DNA of 64,000 bases from CAWIOX01 sp963837775 (GTDB taxonomy: Bacteria > Pseudomonadota > Gammaproteobacteria > Burkholderiales > Burkholderiaceae_D), in NCBI GenBank assembly GCA_963837775.1, contig CAWIOX010000029.1:186001-250000 (forward strand), given 5' to 3'. Positions 41,026 to 50,019 of this stretch are shown piece after piece. A model generated the notes under the pieces. The model had not been told where the DNA came from. It saw only the letters and a list, made by a program, of their open reading frames with translations, and made no database searches. Position numbers and translations under genes: made by a program. Position 1 is the first letter of the stretch. Every line of letters starts with the position of its first letter.

Positions 41026-41105
41026 TTTTTTGGTGGCGCGCACAAGATCGCGGCCCGCGCCGCGCCCCTGCGAATTGCCTGGAAAATTTCTCCGCTTGCG
41101 ATAAA

Positions 41106-41115
41106 ATCTCGAGAT
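41106..41115. promoter_or_regulatory. Palindrome ATCTCGAGAT, copy before dmpR
   Basis: The second copy of the palindrome, 58 bases upstream of the dmpR start and flanked by AAA and TCG. Its sharing by the two divergent promoters suggests one regulator for both. Confidence 0.5.
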
Positions 41116-41173
41116 TCGTATGATGGGTGCAGACAATTAAAACCATAAGCCCTCAAGGCCAGCAGGAGACAGC

Positions 41174-42856
41174 ATGATCAAATATCCGAAGAACCTCGAT
41201 TTGCGCCGCTTGGTGCACTTTTCTGCCGAGGACGGCACCATCTGGCTGGGCGAGCACCGCATGGTGCTGCTGCATGTGGCCGCGCTCGCCGCGCTGCGCA
41301 AGGAATTGTTCGATCTGGCCGGACCCGAGCAGGCGCGCCGCATCCTGACCCGCATGGGCTACGTCTGCGGCACCCGCGACGCCGAACTGGCGCGCAAGAT
41401 CCGCGCCGATCAGAATCCGATCGATGCTTTCTTCATGGGTCCGCAGTTGCATATGCTGGAAGGCAGCGTGAAAGTGACGCCGGTCAAGATCGAGATGGAT
41501 ATTGCCGCCGGTACTTTCCAAGGCGAATTCATCTGGAACAACTCGTGGGAAGCCCAGGCGCATGTTGACGAGTTCGGCCCGCAGCACGATCCGGTCTGCT
41601 GGATGCTGCTCGGCTATGCTTCCGGCTACACCTCGGCATTCATGAACCGCTTTATATTGTTCAAGGAAATTGAATGTTCGGCTTGCGGGAGCGACCATTG
41701 CCGGATTGTCGGCAAGCCGCTGGAAGAATGGCCGGACGGCGCCGCGCATACTATCTACTATGAAGACGATGCGATCGTATCGCGCCTGCTGGAACTGACC
41801 ACCCAGGTCGATGTATTGCGCTCATCCATCGAGGAACCGCGCCGGATCGAAAACATGATCGGCAGTTCGCCGGCATTCCTGCGCGCGTACCAGCTGGTCA
41901 GCAAGGCGGCCGAAACCAACGTCACCGTCTTGCTGACCGGCGAAACCGGGGTCGGCAAGGAGCGCTTCGCACGCGCGCTGCACCAGACCAGCAGCCGCGC
42001 CAGCGGGCCGTTCATCGCCGTCAATTGCGCCGCGTTGCCGCATGACCTGGTCGAATCCGAGCTGTTCGGCGCCGAAAAAGGGGCTTTCACCGGCGCCCAT
42101 ACGACCCGCATCGGCAAGTTCGAGCGGGCCGAAGGCGGCACCCTGTTCCTGGATGAAATCGGCGAGCTGCCGTTGATTGCCCAGTCGAAGATCCTGCGCG
42201 TGCTGCAGGAAGGCGAAATCGAGCGCCTGGGCGACGATCAGACCCGCAAGGTCAACGTGCGCATCGTCACCGCCACCAATGTCGATCTGCAAAAGGCGGT
42301 AAAGGAAGGAAAGTTTCGCGCCGACCTGTTTTACCGCCTCAACGTGTATCCGATCGCGATTCCGCCGCTGCGCGAGCGCACGCTGGACATCCCGCCCATG
42401 GTGGAAGCGATGATCAAGAAATTTTGCACCTTGCACAACAAACGGGTCGCCGGCATCACCGACAAGGCAATGCAGGCGCTCAAACAATATGCGTGGCCGG
42501 GCAACGTGCGCGAACTGGAAAATCTGATCGAACGCGGCATCATCCTGACGCCGCAGGACGACTGGATCGAGCGCGACCAGTTTTCACTCTGCCTCGACGA
42601 CACTATCGAATCGGATATCCGCCTGACCGATGCCGGTGCGCTGGAAGAAAAGCGCCCGCCCGAGCAGGCCCGCCTGTGCGATACCTTCCTGGCCACCGGC
42701 TTGTCTCTCAATGAAGTCGAGACCATGCTGCTGAGCGAAGCGGTCGAACGCAGTGCCGGCAATCTGGCCGGTGCCGCCCGTTTGCTGGGGCTGACCCGGC
42801 CACAGCTGACTTACCGACTGAAACGCAATCAGGATGCCAGCCTGGAGAAAGAATAA
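41174..42856 (+). CDS. dmpR: Phenol-responsive sigma-54-dependent activator (DmpR/XylR class)
   Basis: 560 aa (DmpR is 563). The N-terminal sensory region contains a V4R domain with ECSACGSDHCRIVG. The AAA+ domain has GETGVGKERFAR (Walker A), AEKGAFTGAHTTRIG (GAFTGA sigma-54 contact), GGTLFLDEIGELP (Walker B) and a C-terminal Fis-type helix-turn-helix (NLAGAARLLGLTRPQLTYRL). Phenols bind the N-domain directly and relieve its block on ATPase activity. It is divergent from the operon it should control, with GAGA upstream of the ATG. Confidence 0.96.
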   Translation: MIKYPKNLDLRRLVHFSAEDGTIWLGEHRMVLLHVAALAALRKELFDLAGPEQARRILTRMGYVCGTRDAELARKIRADQNPIDAFFMGPQLHMLEGSVKVTPVKIEMDIAAGTFQGEFIWNNSWEAQAHVDEFGPQHDPVCWMLLGYASGYTSAFMNRFILFKEIECSACGSDHCRIVGKPLEEWPDGAAHTIYYEDDAIVSRLLELTTQVDVLRSSIEEPRRIENMIGSSPAFLRAYQLVSKAAETNVTVLLTGETGVGKERFARALHQTSSRASGPFIAVNCAALPHDLVESELFGAEKGAFTGAHTTRIGKFERAEGGTLFLDEIGELPLIAQSKILRVLQEGEIERLGDDQTRKVNVRIVTATNVDLQKAVKEGKFRADLFYRLNVYPIAIPPLRERTLDIPPMVEAMIKKFCTLHNKRVAGITDKAMQALKQYAWPGNVRELENLIERGIILTPQDDWIERDQFSLCLDDTIESDIRLTDAGALEEKRPPEQARLCDTFLATGLSLNEVETMLLSEAVERSAGNLAGAARLLGLTRPQLTYRLKRNQDASLEKE

Positions 42857-42857
42857 T

Positions 42858-43592
42858 ATGCTGCCCAACCAAAAATTCAACGCAGCCTTCACCGCCCCCG
42901 ACGCGCCGCCGCGCACGCTGGCCGAAGGCGCCTACCTGCAGGTGCGGCGCGACATCATCGAAGGCCGCCTGGCGCCAGGTGAAAAACTGCGGGTCGAACA
43001 TCTGAAAGACCGCTATGGCATCGGCGCCGGCACCTTGCGCGAAGCGCTGGCGCTGCTGCTGTCGGATGTGCTGGTGGTGGCCGAAGGGCAGCGCGGCTTT
43101 CACGTTGCGCCGATCTCGCTGCAGGATCTGGCAGACATCACGGACACCCGTGTGTTGCTGGAGACCAATGCCCTGCGCCAGTCGATCCAGAACGGCGACG
43201 ATGAATGGGAAGCCAATCTGGTGGCAGCTTTCCATAAGCTGAGCAACAGCGAGGAGAGGCTGGATGAAAAACTGGACAAGCGCAGCAATGTGCGCGAATG
43301 GGAAGAGCGCAACCGCAGCTTCCACGAAGCGCTGATCGGCGCCTGTGATTCGCCCTGGCAACGCTATCTGATCGGCCTGCTGTACCGCCAGTCGGAACGC
43401 TACCGGCACCTGGCCATTACCAGCAACGCGATGCCGCGCGATGTCCATGCCGAACATGCGGCGATCATCGACGCCGCGCTGAAGCGGGATCCCGAGCGCG
43501 CCAGCCTGGCACTGGAACAGCACATCCGCCTGACCTTCGATTCAATCCGGCTGTTGGCGCCCGCCCTGATCACGTCAAAAAAGCAGGCCTGA
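42858..43592 (+). CDS. GntR/FadR-family regulator (AphS/PhcS-like candidate)
   Basis: 244 aa from the ATG at 42858 (GGAGAAAGAATAAT), one base after the dmpR stop, so co-transcribed with it. Winged helix: AYLQVRRDIIEGRLAPGEKLR, GIGAGTLREALALLLSDVLV; FCD ligand domain: DLADITDTRVLLETNALR, RNRSFHEALIGACDSPW, HAEHAAIIDAALKRD. In Comamonas testosteroni a GntR protein (AphS/PhcS) represses a comparable phenol hydroxylase operon, which makes a similar repressor role plausible here. Confidence 0.85.
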   Translation: MLPNQKFNAAFTAPDAPPRTLAEGAYLQVRRDIIEGRLAPGEKLRVEHLKDRYGIGAGTLREALALLLSDVLVVAEGQRGFHVAPISLQDLADITDTRVLLETNALRQSIQNGDDEWEANLVAAFHKLSNSEERLDEKLDKRSNVREWEERNRSFHEALIGACDSPWQRYLIGLLYRQSERYRHLAITSNAMPRDVHAEHAAIIDAALKRDPERASLALEQHIRLTFDSIRLLAPALITSKKQA

Positions 43593-43618
43593 CGCCCGCG
43601 CCTGGATGCGGCTATTGA

Positions 43619-44581
43619 CTATCGATCCCGCTCGCGCACGGCCTGCAAGACATTGGCCGGCGCCAGGCTGGCGTAGCCTTGCAGCCGCTTGAAGGCGGCA
43701 AGCGCCTTTGATTTTTCGGCCTGGGAAATGATGTCAGGCTTGCTTGCGCCACGCCGCACGCCCTGATCGATCTCGGCTTGCAATGCGGCGAGGTAGGCGC
43801 GCGTGTCGGCGTCCATGCGCGCCAGGTTGCCGAGGGTGCCGCGGCCGGGTACGATCTGGCGCGGCCGCATGCTGGCGAGGCCATCGTAAGCGGCGATCCA
43901 GTTGACCAGACTGCTGTCGGCGCTGAGCGCGGGCAAGGCATCGGACTGCATGATGGCGCCGGCGAACGCGACCTCCTCCCGCGGCAGCCAGACCGCGATG
44001 TCGCCGGCGCTTTGCGCGGGCCCGAAGTACGACAATTGCAGCGTGCTGTCGCTGAAACGCACCTCTTTCGTGTCGCCGGAAAAACCGCGTGGCAACGCGA
44101 GTTCGGTGCCGTGCGCCTTTTCCCGCAGCAGCGCCTGCATCGCCTTGAGTTGCTCGGCCCCGCGCGCCTCCATCAGCTTGCGCGCGTCCTCATGGGCCAG
44201 CAGCGGCACGCCGAGTTTCTTGAAGTAGCCGTTGCCGAGCCAGCGCGCCGGATCGGCCCCTGTGTTGATCACGTATTTGATCGGATAGCTGCTGACCCTC
44301 TGGATCGCCTGATGCAGCAGCTGCGCGACGCGGTAAGACGGGCCGCTGTCGATGACGACCACCCCGGCCGAGGTCGCGACAAAACCAAGATTGACCGTCA
44401 GCGCATCGTTGCCGTAACTGGCCGGCTTGAGGTCGCCGTACACCACATACACGCCGGGCGCGACCCGCACCGGCTCCAGTTGCAGCTCAGCCGCAACGCC
44501 CAGCAAGCAGCAGCACGCGATGGCCATGCCGAGCAAGCCGCGCAACAACATGGTGGATTGCCTATGTGTCATTCTCAGCAT
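43619..44581 (-). CDS. Exported metallo-beta-lactamase-fold protein lacking metal ligands
   Basis: 320 aa with a signal peptide (about 10-31, RGLLGMAIACCCLLGVAA). The MBL layout is present: GVYVVYGD, NLGFVATSAGVVVIDSGPS, KYVINTGADPARW, FGPAQSAGDIAVWLP, and IVPGRG. In active enzymes these read HxHxDH, H in the AHTxGD loop, and PGHG. Here residues 106-117 read NTGADPARWLGN, 186-194 have Q in place of H, and 245-248 are PGRG, so all first-shell ligands are missing. Probably a non-catalytic periplasmic binding protein. It stands alone and converges with the GntR gene. Confidence 0.8.
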   Translation of the reverse strand: MLRMTHRQSTMLLRGLLGMAIACCCLLGVAAELQLEPVRVAPGVYVVYGDLKPASYGNDALTVNLGFVATSAGVVVIDSGPSYRVAQLLHQAIQRVSSYPIKYVINTGADPARWLGNGYFKKLGVPLLAHEDARKLMEARGAEQLKAMQALLREKAHGTELALPRGFSGDTKEVRFSDSTLQLSYFGPAQSAGDIAVWLPREEVAFAGAIMQSDALPALSADSSLVNWIAAYDGLASMRPRQIVPGRGTLGNLARMDADTRAYLAALQAEIDQGVRRGASKPDIISQAEKSKALAAFKRLQGYASLAPANVLQAVRERDR

Positions 44582-44972
44582 CGGGGATCAGATTCTGCAA
44601 ATCGGATCCCCAGTGTAACTGCTGGCGCTTGAAAACGGCTTGAGGTGCGCTGGGTGTCGCATAGATCCGGATTAATTGCTGGGCATTAATGGCCGTCCAC
44701 TCTCGCCCTGAAACGATCAAACAGATCGACTGCATCGAATGTCCGAATGTCCGAATGCCGACCACATGCTTAACGCAAGCATACAGGTGGCAACCTTCGA
44801 TCTACGCGCCGCATCTCCTGAAATACCTCTTTGCGGGCCTTGGTCGATGCCGCAAAGCCCCGCTACCGAATTGACGCTGCACACACATTCCCCCAATCAA
44901 ATATCTTGTTAAGATTAGGACTCGTTGCTCGCTCGGTCGAACCTCGCAATAAACATATCAGAAAGGCAATTG
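44582..44972. other. Intergenic region, nothing recognised
   Basis: 391 bases between the divergent MBL-fold gene and the FUSC gene. No RNA gene, repeat copy or convincing small ORF was found. Confidence 0.5.
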
Positions 44973-46067
44973 ATGGCGTATTTGAGTGGGTGGAATAAAT
45001 TGCAGGCGCTGATGCGGGCAGAGCTGCGCCATCTGATGACGATCCACGCCAGCGACCGAGTATGGCAAATGCCGTTCGCCGCGGCGCTTGCTTCGGGCCT
45101 GCCGCTACTGGTCGGCGCGTATTTCAATCGCATGGATTACGGACTGGTCTCGTCGCTCGGCGGGCTCGTGTTTCTCTATCTGCCCGGCACGCCACTGCAT
45201 CACCGCATGGTATCGGTGATGGCTTGCGCATTTGGCATGGCCGCCTGCTATGCGCTGGGGGTAATGAGTCACTTGTTCCCGCCGGCAATGATGCCGGTGC
45301 TGGTATTTATCGCCATCCTGGTCACGATGGTCTGCCGCTTTTACGCGCTGGGGCCGCCGGGCAGCCTGTTTTTCATCATGGCGGCGTCGATCGGGGCGTA
45401 TTCGCCGGTGGAGATATTGCAGCTGCCGCTCATGGTGGGTCTGATCACCATGGGCTGCCTGCTGGCCTGCCTGATCGGATTTTTCTATAGTGTCTATATA
45501 CTGCGGCTGCAGGCGCCCAAGCCGGTGGCGCCATTAGCGCGGCCGACCTTCGATTTCGTGGTGTTCGATGCGGTAGTCATCGGCGCGTTCGTGGGCATTT
45601 CGCTGACCGCGGCGCAGGCACTGCAATTGCAGAAAGCCTACTGGGTTCCGGTGAGTTGCCTGGCCGTGATTCAGGGCGCGTCGCTGCGCGCTGTGTGGAA
45701 CAAGCAATTGCACCGTGTGCTCGGCACCGGTATCGGCCTCCTGCTGTCCTGGGGCTTTTTACTGCTCCCGCTAGACAAATGGAGCATCTCGCTGACGATG
45801 ATGGCGCTGGCCTTCGTGGTCGAATATACGGTGGTGAGGCACTACGCTTTCGCCGTCACCTTCATCACGCCGCTGACGATCCTGCTGGCAGAAGCGGCCA
45901 CACTGGGCCATGGTTCGCCAACCGCACTAATCCAGGCACGTTTTTTCGATACCGTGCTGGGCTGCTTCGTCGGTCTTGTGGGTGGCATCTGCCTGCATAG
46001 CCCGCGCTTTCGAGATGTGGTGGGTCGCCAAATCCGTCGACTGATCCCGTTGCGTCTTTTGCCATGA
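44973..46067 (+). CDS. FUSC-family inner-membrane protein
   Basis: 364 aa from the ATG at 44973 (GAAAGGCAATTG). About ten hydrophobic helices are arranged as two halves: PFAAALASGLPLLVGAYF, GLVSSLGGLVFLYLPG, and later DAVVIGAFVGISLTAAQ, YWVPVSCLAVIQG. This is the fusaric-acid-resistance/aromatic carboxylate efflux-like FUSC fold, shorter than AaeB and without a large soluble domain. No MFP or AaeA partner is adjacent. Substrate unknown. Confidence 0.8.
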   Translation: MAYLSGWNKLQALMRAELRHLMTIHASDRVWQMPFAAALASGLPLLVGAYFNRMDYGLVSSLGGLVFLYLPGTPLHHRMVSVMACAFGMAACYALGVMSHLFPPAMMPVLVFIAILVTMVCRFYALGPPGSLFFIMAASIGAYSPVEILQLPLMVGLITMGCLLACLIGFFYSVYILRLQAPKPVAPLARPTFDFVVFDAVVIGAFVGISLTAAQALQLQKAYWVPVSCLAVIQGASLRAVWNKQLHRVLGTGIGLLLSWGFLLLPLDKWSISLTMMALAFVVEYTVVRHYAFAVTFITPLTILLAEAATLGHGSPTALIQARFFDTVLGCFVGLVGGICLHSPRFRDVVGRQIRRLIPLRLLP

Positions 46068-46282
46068 GCGGCTCTACGCTGCATCGTTGCAATCGGGACG
46101 GATTTGCTAGCCCGTTCCGGATGCCTGAGTTGCCCGAATAAAGAACCCTTTCGCGGCCTCTTACTGACTGACTGCTTGCCGGCCAGCATGCCGAAATTCG
46201 CGAATTGGATTGTTTTCGATCGGACACGCAGTATACTTCGTTCTTTTTTCAAGGCGATGGCCTTACCTACCAGGACAACATC

Positions 46283-46627
46283 ATGAGCGCTCTACCTCCA
46301 TGCCCGAAATGCAATTCCGAATTTACCTACGAGGACGGCGGCCTGTATGTTTGCCCCGAGTGCGCCCATGAGTGGAGCGCCGATGCCGGCGCTGCGGCCG
46401 CTGACGAAGGCGCCAAGGTCTACCGCGACTCCGCCGGCAATGTGCTGCAGGACGGCGATACGGTATCGGTCATCAAGGACCTGAAGCTGAAAGGCTCCGG
46501 CGGCACCATCAAGATGGGCACCAAGGTCAAGAACATCCGTCTGGTCGACAGCGACCACGACATCGACTGCAAGATCGACGGCTTCGGCGCGATGAGCCTG
46601 AAAACGGAGTTCGTCAAGAAAGTGTGA
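46283..46627 (+). CDS. PhnA/YjdM-family zinc-ribbon protein
   Basis: 114 aa from the ATG at 46283. CPKCNSEFTYEDGGLYVCPEC gives the zinc ribbon, followed by the PhnA C-terminal barrel (GDTVSVIKDLKLKGSGGTIK, GTKVKNIRLVDSDHDIDCKIDGFG). Despite the old name, this family is not phosphonoacetate hydrolase; function uncertain. A downstream GC hairpin and repeat copy 3 separate it from the convergent NYN gene. Confidence 0.9.
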   Translation: MSALPPCPKCNSEFTYEDGGLYVCPECAHEWSADAGAAAADEGAKVYRDSAGNVLQDGDTVSVIKDLKLKGSGGTIKMGTKVKNIRLVDSDHDIDCKIDGFGAMSLKTEFVKKV

Positions 46628-46644
46628 TGTTGCGCGCTGGGCAG

Positions 46645-46674
46645 CCCCCCATTAATTCAAATTAAATGGGGGGG
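46645..46674. terminator. C6/G6 hairpin between convergent genes
   Basis: CCCCCCATTAATT and AATTAAATGGGGGG form a stem with one bulged base. It sits 18 bases past the PhnA-like stop; no T-run follows on either strand. It abuts the start of repeat copy 3. Confidence 0.5.
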
Positions 46675-46750
46675 GTATCATTGAAAACACCCGATCTCCC
46701 GCACAGATTCATTGGGCATTTTTAAATACCCACCGCAGTATATTTTCCGC
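46668..46750 (+). repeat. Dispersed intergenic repeat, copy 3
   Basis: Starts GGGGGGTATCA, then CCCGCACAGATTCATTGGGC, and ends CAGTATATTTTCCG. Its ends can pair GGTAT with ATACC. It lies between the convergent PhnA-like and NYN genes. Confidence 0.72.
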
Positions 46751-46814
46751 CTGTTGACCTTGCCTGACGCGCCGGCGCGCGCTGTTTGCCTTGAAACGGC
46801 GCGCGGCGTGGTCG

Positions 46815-48165
46815 TCAGACGCTGTCGGGCGCGACTTCCGGTTTGCGCGGGCGGCGGCTGCGGGCGGCTGGCTTGCGCACTGGCTTGACCGCTGCTTCCG
46901 CTTTTTCCTCGACTTTTCCTACTGCTGTTGCGACAGGCTCTGCGGCTGGCGCCGGCGCTTCGACTGGCGCTGCAAGCGCGTCGGTTTTCGGCTCCGCCTT
47001 CTTTGCCGCCGGCTTGCGGCCGCCGCGTCCCTTGCGCCGCGCTTCCTGCTGGCCGCCGGCTTCGGCTGCAACTAGCGGCGCGGGCGCTGCCGGCACGACC
47101 TCTGCTTGTGCGACTGGCAGCGGCGGCTCGACCGCTGCCGGCGCTTGTGCTGCCGGATTGACCGGAGCCGCCGCAGCCGCTTCGGTTTTCAGATCAGCAT
47201 TCTTTGCTGCCGGCTTGCGGCCGCCGCGTCCCCTGCGCCGCGCGTCCTGCTTGGCGCCGGCTTCCTCAACTGCAACTGCCGGCGCGACCGCCGCCGGTTC
47301 TGCCGGCGGCTTCGCTGGCCAATGCCGGACTGATCAATGCCGGACTGTTGCTGCGATAGACGTAGGCGCCCGACTTGTCGTCGCGGCCGAATTCCAGCAG
47401 GCCGCGGGTCTGCGCTTCTTCGAGCAGATTGCCGAAAGTGCGGAAGCCGTAGTAGGACTCGCTGAAATCCGGCTTGCGGCGCTTGATCGCCTCTTTCAGC
47501 ATCGAGGCCCAGATCTTGCCGCTGTCGCCGCGCTCGGACACCAGCGCATCGAAGGTCTCGACCGCCATCTCGATCGCCTTGCTCCTGCGGCTTTCCAGGT
47601 CTTCCTTGCGGCGCTTGTCCTCGTCGGGCGTGCGCTTGGCCGCCGGCGGCGCTTCGCGCGCCTCGCGCTTGTCGGCGGTGCGCCGGCTCTCGCGCACCAG
47701 GTCGTCATAAAAGATGAATTCGTCGCAGTTGGCGATCAGCAGGTCGGAGGTCGATTGCTTGACGCCGACGCCGATCACCTGCTTCGCGTTCTCGCGCAGC
47801 TTGGAGACCAGCGGCGAAAAATCCGAGTCGCCGCTGATGATGACGAAGGTATTGACGTGCGATTTGGTGTAGCACAGGTCGAGCGCATCGACCACCAGCC
47901 GGATGTCGGCTGAATTCTTGCCCGACTGTCGTACATGCGGGATTTCGATCAATTCGAAATTGGCCTCGTGCATGGTCGCCTTGAAACCCTTGTAGCGGTC
48001 CCAGTCGCAGTAAGCCTTCTTGACGACGATGCTGCCTTTCAGCAGCAGGCGCTCGAGGATCGGCTTGATGTCGAACTTCTCGTACTTTGCGTCGCGCACG
48101 CCGAGCGCGACGTTTTCAAAATCGCAGAACACCGCCATGCTGACGTTTTCGTTGGATGAAGCCAT
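46815..48165 (-). CDS. NYN-domain (PIN-like) protein with LOTUS domain and basic RGRGG tail, one apparent frameshift
   Basis: About 449 aa. NYN nuclease domain 9-150: VFCDFENVALGV (Asp), KNSADIRLVVDALDL (Asp), VIISGDSDFSPLV (Asp). A charged linker (REAREAPPAAKRTPDED) precedes an OST-HTH/LOTUS domain (KIWASMLKEAIKRRKPDF, SYYGFRTFGNLLEEA). The frame changes at about 47297 (GGCGGCGG); reading through gives a Pro/Ala/Lys tail with two near-identical units, DARRRGRGGRKPAAK and EARRKGRGGRKPAAK. NYN-LOTUS proteins are candidate RNases or RNA binders, and the basic tail should bind nucleic acid. Targets unknown. Confidence 0.83.
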
Positions 48166-48374
48166 TTTTTATTGCTCTCCGATATAGGGTTGGGCCTGAC
48201 AGCCACGCGGAGCATCAAACGCCCACACTAACAGCCTGCCAACGATTATACCCACGCAGCTTGCGCCCGCTGTCCGGATTTTGCGCTGCCGACGCGCATC
48301 GCGCCCGGCACCGCGGCCGCAGCTATGCGAGGCATCCCGCCAGCCATCCGCGCCGCCCTGTTTATTCAAAATTA

Positions 48375-48454
48375 GGGGAGTATCAATGAAAATACTGACC
48401 CTTGCGCATATATTCATTGGCCTTTAAAAAATACATGGTGCAGTATATTTTCCG
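48375..48454 (+). repeat. Dispersed intergenic repeat, copy 4
   Basis: Starts GGGGAGTATCAATGAAAA, with ATATTCATTGG centrally and CAGTATATTTTCCG at the end, closest to copy 3. It lies in the 364-base gap (48166-48529) between the NYN start and a methyltransferase end; the rest of that gap shows nothing. Confidence 0.7.
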
Positions 48455-48529
48455 TCAAAACGGGGCGATCCAGTGCGCCGGATCGCCGCCAAGGGCCATC
48501 AGCACGCCTTGTCCGCCCTGTTTTGACAC

Positions 48530-49156
48530 TCACGGCTTGCGCGCAACGAGGCCGATCAGCGCGGAACGGCCCTGATGTCGCATGCCTTCCGAAATGGTTT
48601 CTTCGTATTCCACCAGTTCCTCGATGTCCCAGCCGGCGAAGGCCGCGCGCAGGATTTCTTCGGTGTAGAGGTTTTCGACATCCGACGGGCCGCCGGTCGC
48701 ATAATCGAGTTGCTTCGGCGTGTAGCCGTGCAGCAGGATGCGCCCGCCCGGGCGCGTGAGTTGCTGCATCGCTGCAAACTGCCGCTCCCTTGCCTCGGCG
48801 CCGACGAACTGGATGAAAATGCCGATCACCCAGTCAAACGAATCATGCAGCGCCAGCGGCGGCCAATCCGGCGCCAGCATGTCGGCCTGGATGAAGCGGA
48901 CATCGGCCTTGCGTTCGACCGCCAGTTGCCGCGCCTTGTCGATGGCCACGGCGGAGATGTCGATCGCGCTGACCTGCAAGCCCTGCCCGGCAAGCCAGAC
49001 TGAATTCCGGCCCTCGCCGTCGGCAACCGCCAGCGCAATCTGGCCACTCTGAAAAAGCGCGGCCCGCTGCGCGAGAAAGCGGTTCGGCTCGGTGCCGAAC
49101 AGATAGGCGTCACCGGCATCCCGGTAGCGCGCATTCCACAAGATTTCCTGGTTCAT
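48530..49156 (-). CDS. Class I SAM-dependent methyltransferase (TehB-like)
   Basis: 208 aa. It starts ILWNARYRDAGDAYLFGTEPN, then ALAVADGEGRNSVWLAGQG (motif I), VSAIDISAVAIDKARQLA (motif II), ADVRFIQADML, and GGRILLHGYTPKQL. This subfamily includes tellurite/thiol methyltransferases and many uncharacterised members. No operon partner: the next gene on this strand ends 143 bases upstream. Substrate unknown. Confidence 0.82.
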   Translation of the reverse strand: MNQEILWNARYRDAGDAYLFGTEPNRFLAQRAALFQSGQIALAVADGEGRNSVWLAGQGLQVSAIDISAVAIDKARQLAVERKADVRFIQADMLAPDWPPLALHDSFDWVIGIFIQFVGAEARERQFAAMQQLTRPGGRILLHGYTPKQLDYATGGPSDVENLYTEEILRAAFAGWDIEELVEYEETISEGMRHQGRSALIGLVARKP

Positions 49157-49298
49157 TTGACAGACACTCCTTCTGATTCATCGGATGCCGGACATCAAGG
49201 CATCACCGTAGTTAATAATCCATCGCCAGCCTACGCAGGGCCGCCTCAGCGTGCCGTTCTGCTTCGGGCAGCGGCAGATTGCCCCGCCTGATCCAGGC

Positions 49299-50018
49299 TT
49301 AAAGCGCCCTGCCTTCCCCGGCTTCTTCATAGGTGCGGCCATCCCTGATGTGATAGATGCGCTTGAAGGTCGGGATGATTTTCTCGTCGTGGGTGACGAC
49401 GATGATGGCGGTGCGATATTGCTGCGCCATGTCGTTGAGGATGCGCATCACCGCCAGCGCCCGCTCGCTGTCGAGCGGGGCGGTCGGCTCGTCGGCCAGG
49501 ATCACCGGCGGCTGATTGGCCAGTGCGCGGGCGATCGCGACGCGCTGCTGCTCGCCGCCGGACAATTGCGCCGGCCGGGCGCCGGCACGATGGCCGACAT
49601 CGAGCGCCGCCAGCAGTGCGTTGGCGCGCTGGCGGGCGATCCCGTCGGGCTTGCCGGCCAGCATCGGCAGCAGCGCCACGTTGTCGGTCACATCGAGAAA
49701 AGGAATCAGATACGGCGCCTGGAACACGAAGCCGATCTTGTCGCGGCGCAGCGCCGTCAGGTCGGCAATCTTCCAGCCGCCGTCGAAAATGACGTCATCG
49801 CCCAGCGTCATGCGCCCGGCCGTCGGCTCGATCACCGCGCCCAGGCATTTGAGCAGCGTGCTCTTGCCGGAGCCGGAGGGGCCGATCAGGCCCACCACCT
49901 CGCCCGGCGCGACGATCATGTTCACGTCTTTCAGCGCGTCGACTGCGGCATCGCCTGCGCCGTAGCGCTTGCGCAAGCCCTCGATGCGGATGCCGGATTC
50001 TTGCCGTTCAGTCATCAA
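49299..50018 (-). CDS. ABC exporter ATP-binding protein
   Basis: 239 aa, LolD/MacB-type ATPase: Walker A GPSGSGKSTLLK, Q-loop FVFQAPYLI, signature LSGGEQQRVAIARAL, Walker B PVILADEPTAPLD (T-A-P instead of T-G-N), His switch VVTHDEK. It is the last gene of a four-gene set (TetR regulator, HlyD adaptor, permease, ATPase) on the minus strand, with one base between permease stop and its start. Confidence 0.92.
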   Translation of the reverse strand: MMTERQESGIRIEGLRKRYGAGDAAVDALKDVNMIVAPGEVVGLIGPSGSGKSTLLKCLGAVIEPTAGRMTLGDDVIFDGGWKIADLTALRRDKIGFVFQAPYLIPFLDVTDNVALLPMLAGKPDGIARQRANALLAALDVGHRAGARPAQLSGGEQQRVAIARALANQPPVILADEPTAPLDSERALAVMRILNDMAQQYRTAIIVVTHDEKIIPTFKRIYHIRDGRTYEEAGEGRAL

Positions 50019-50019
50019 T

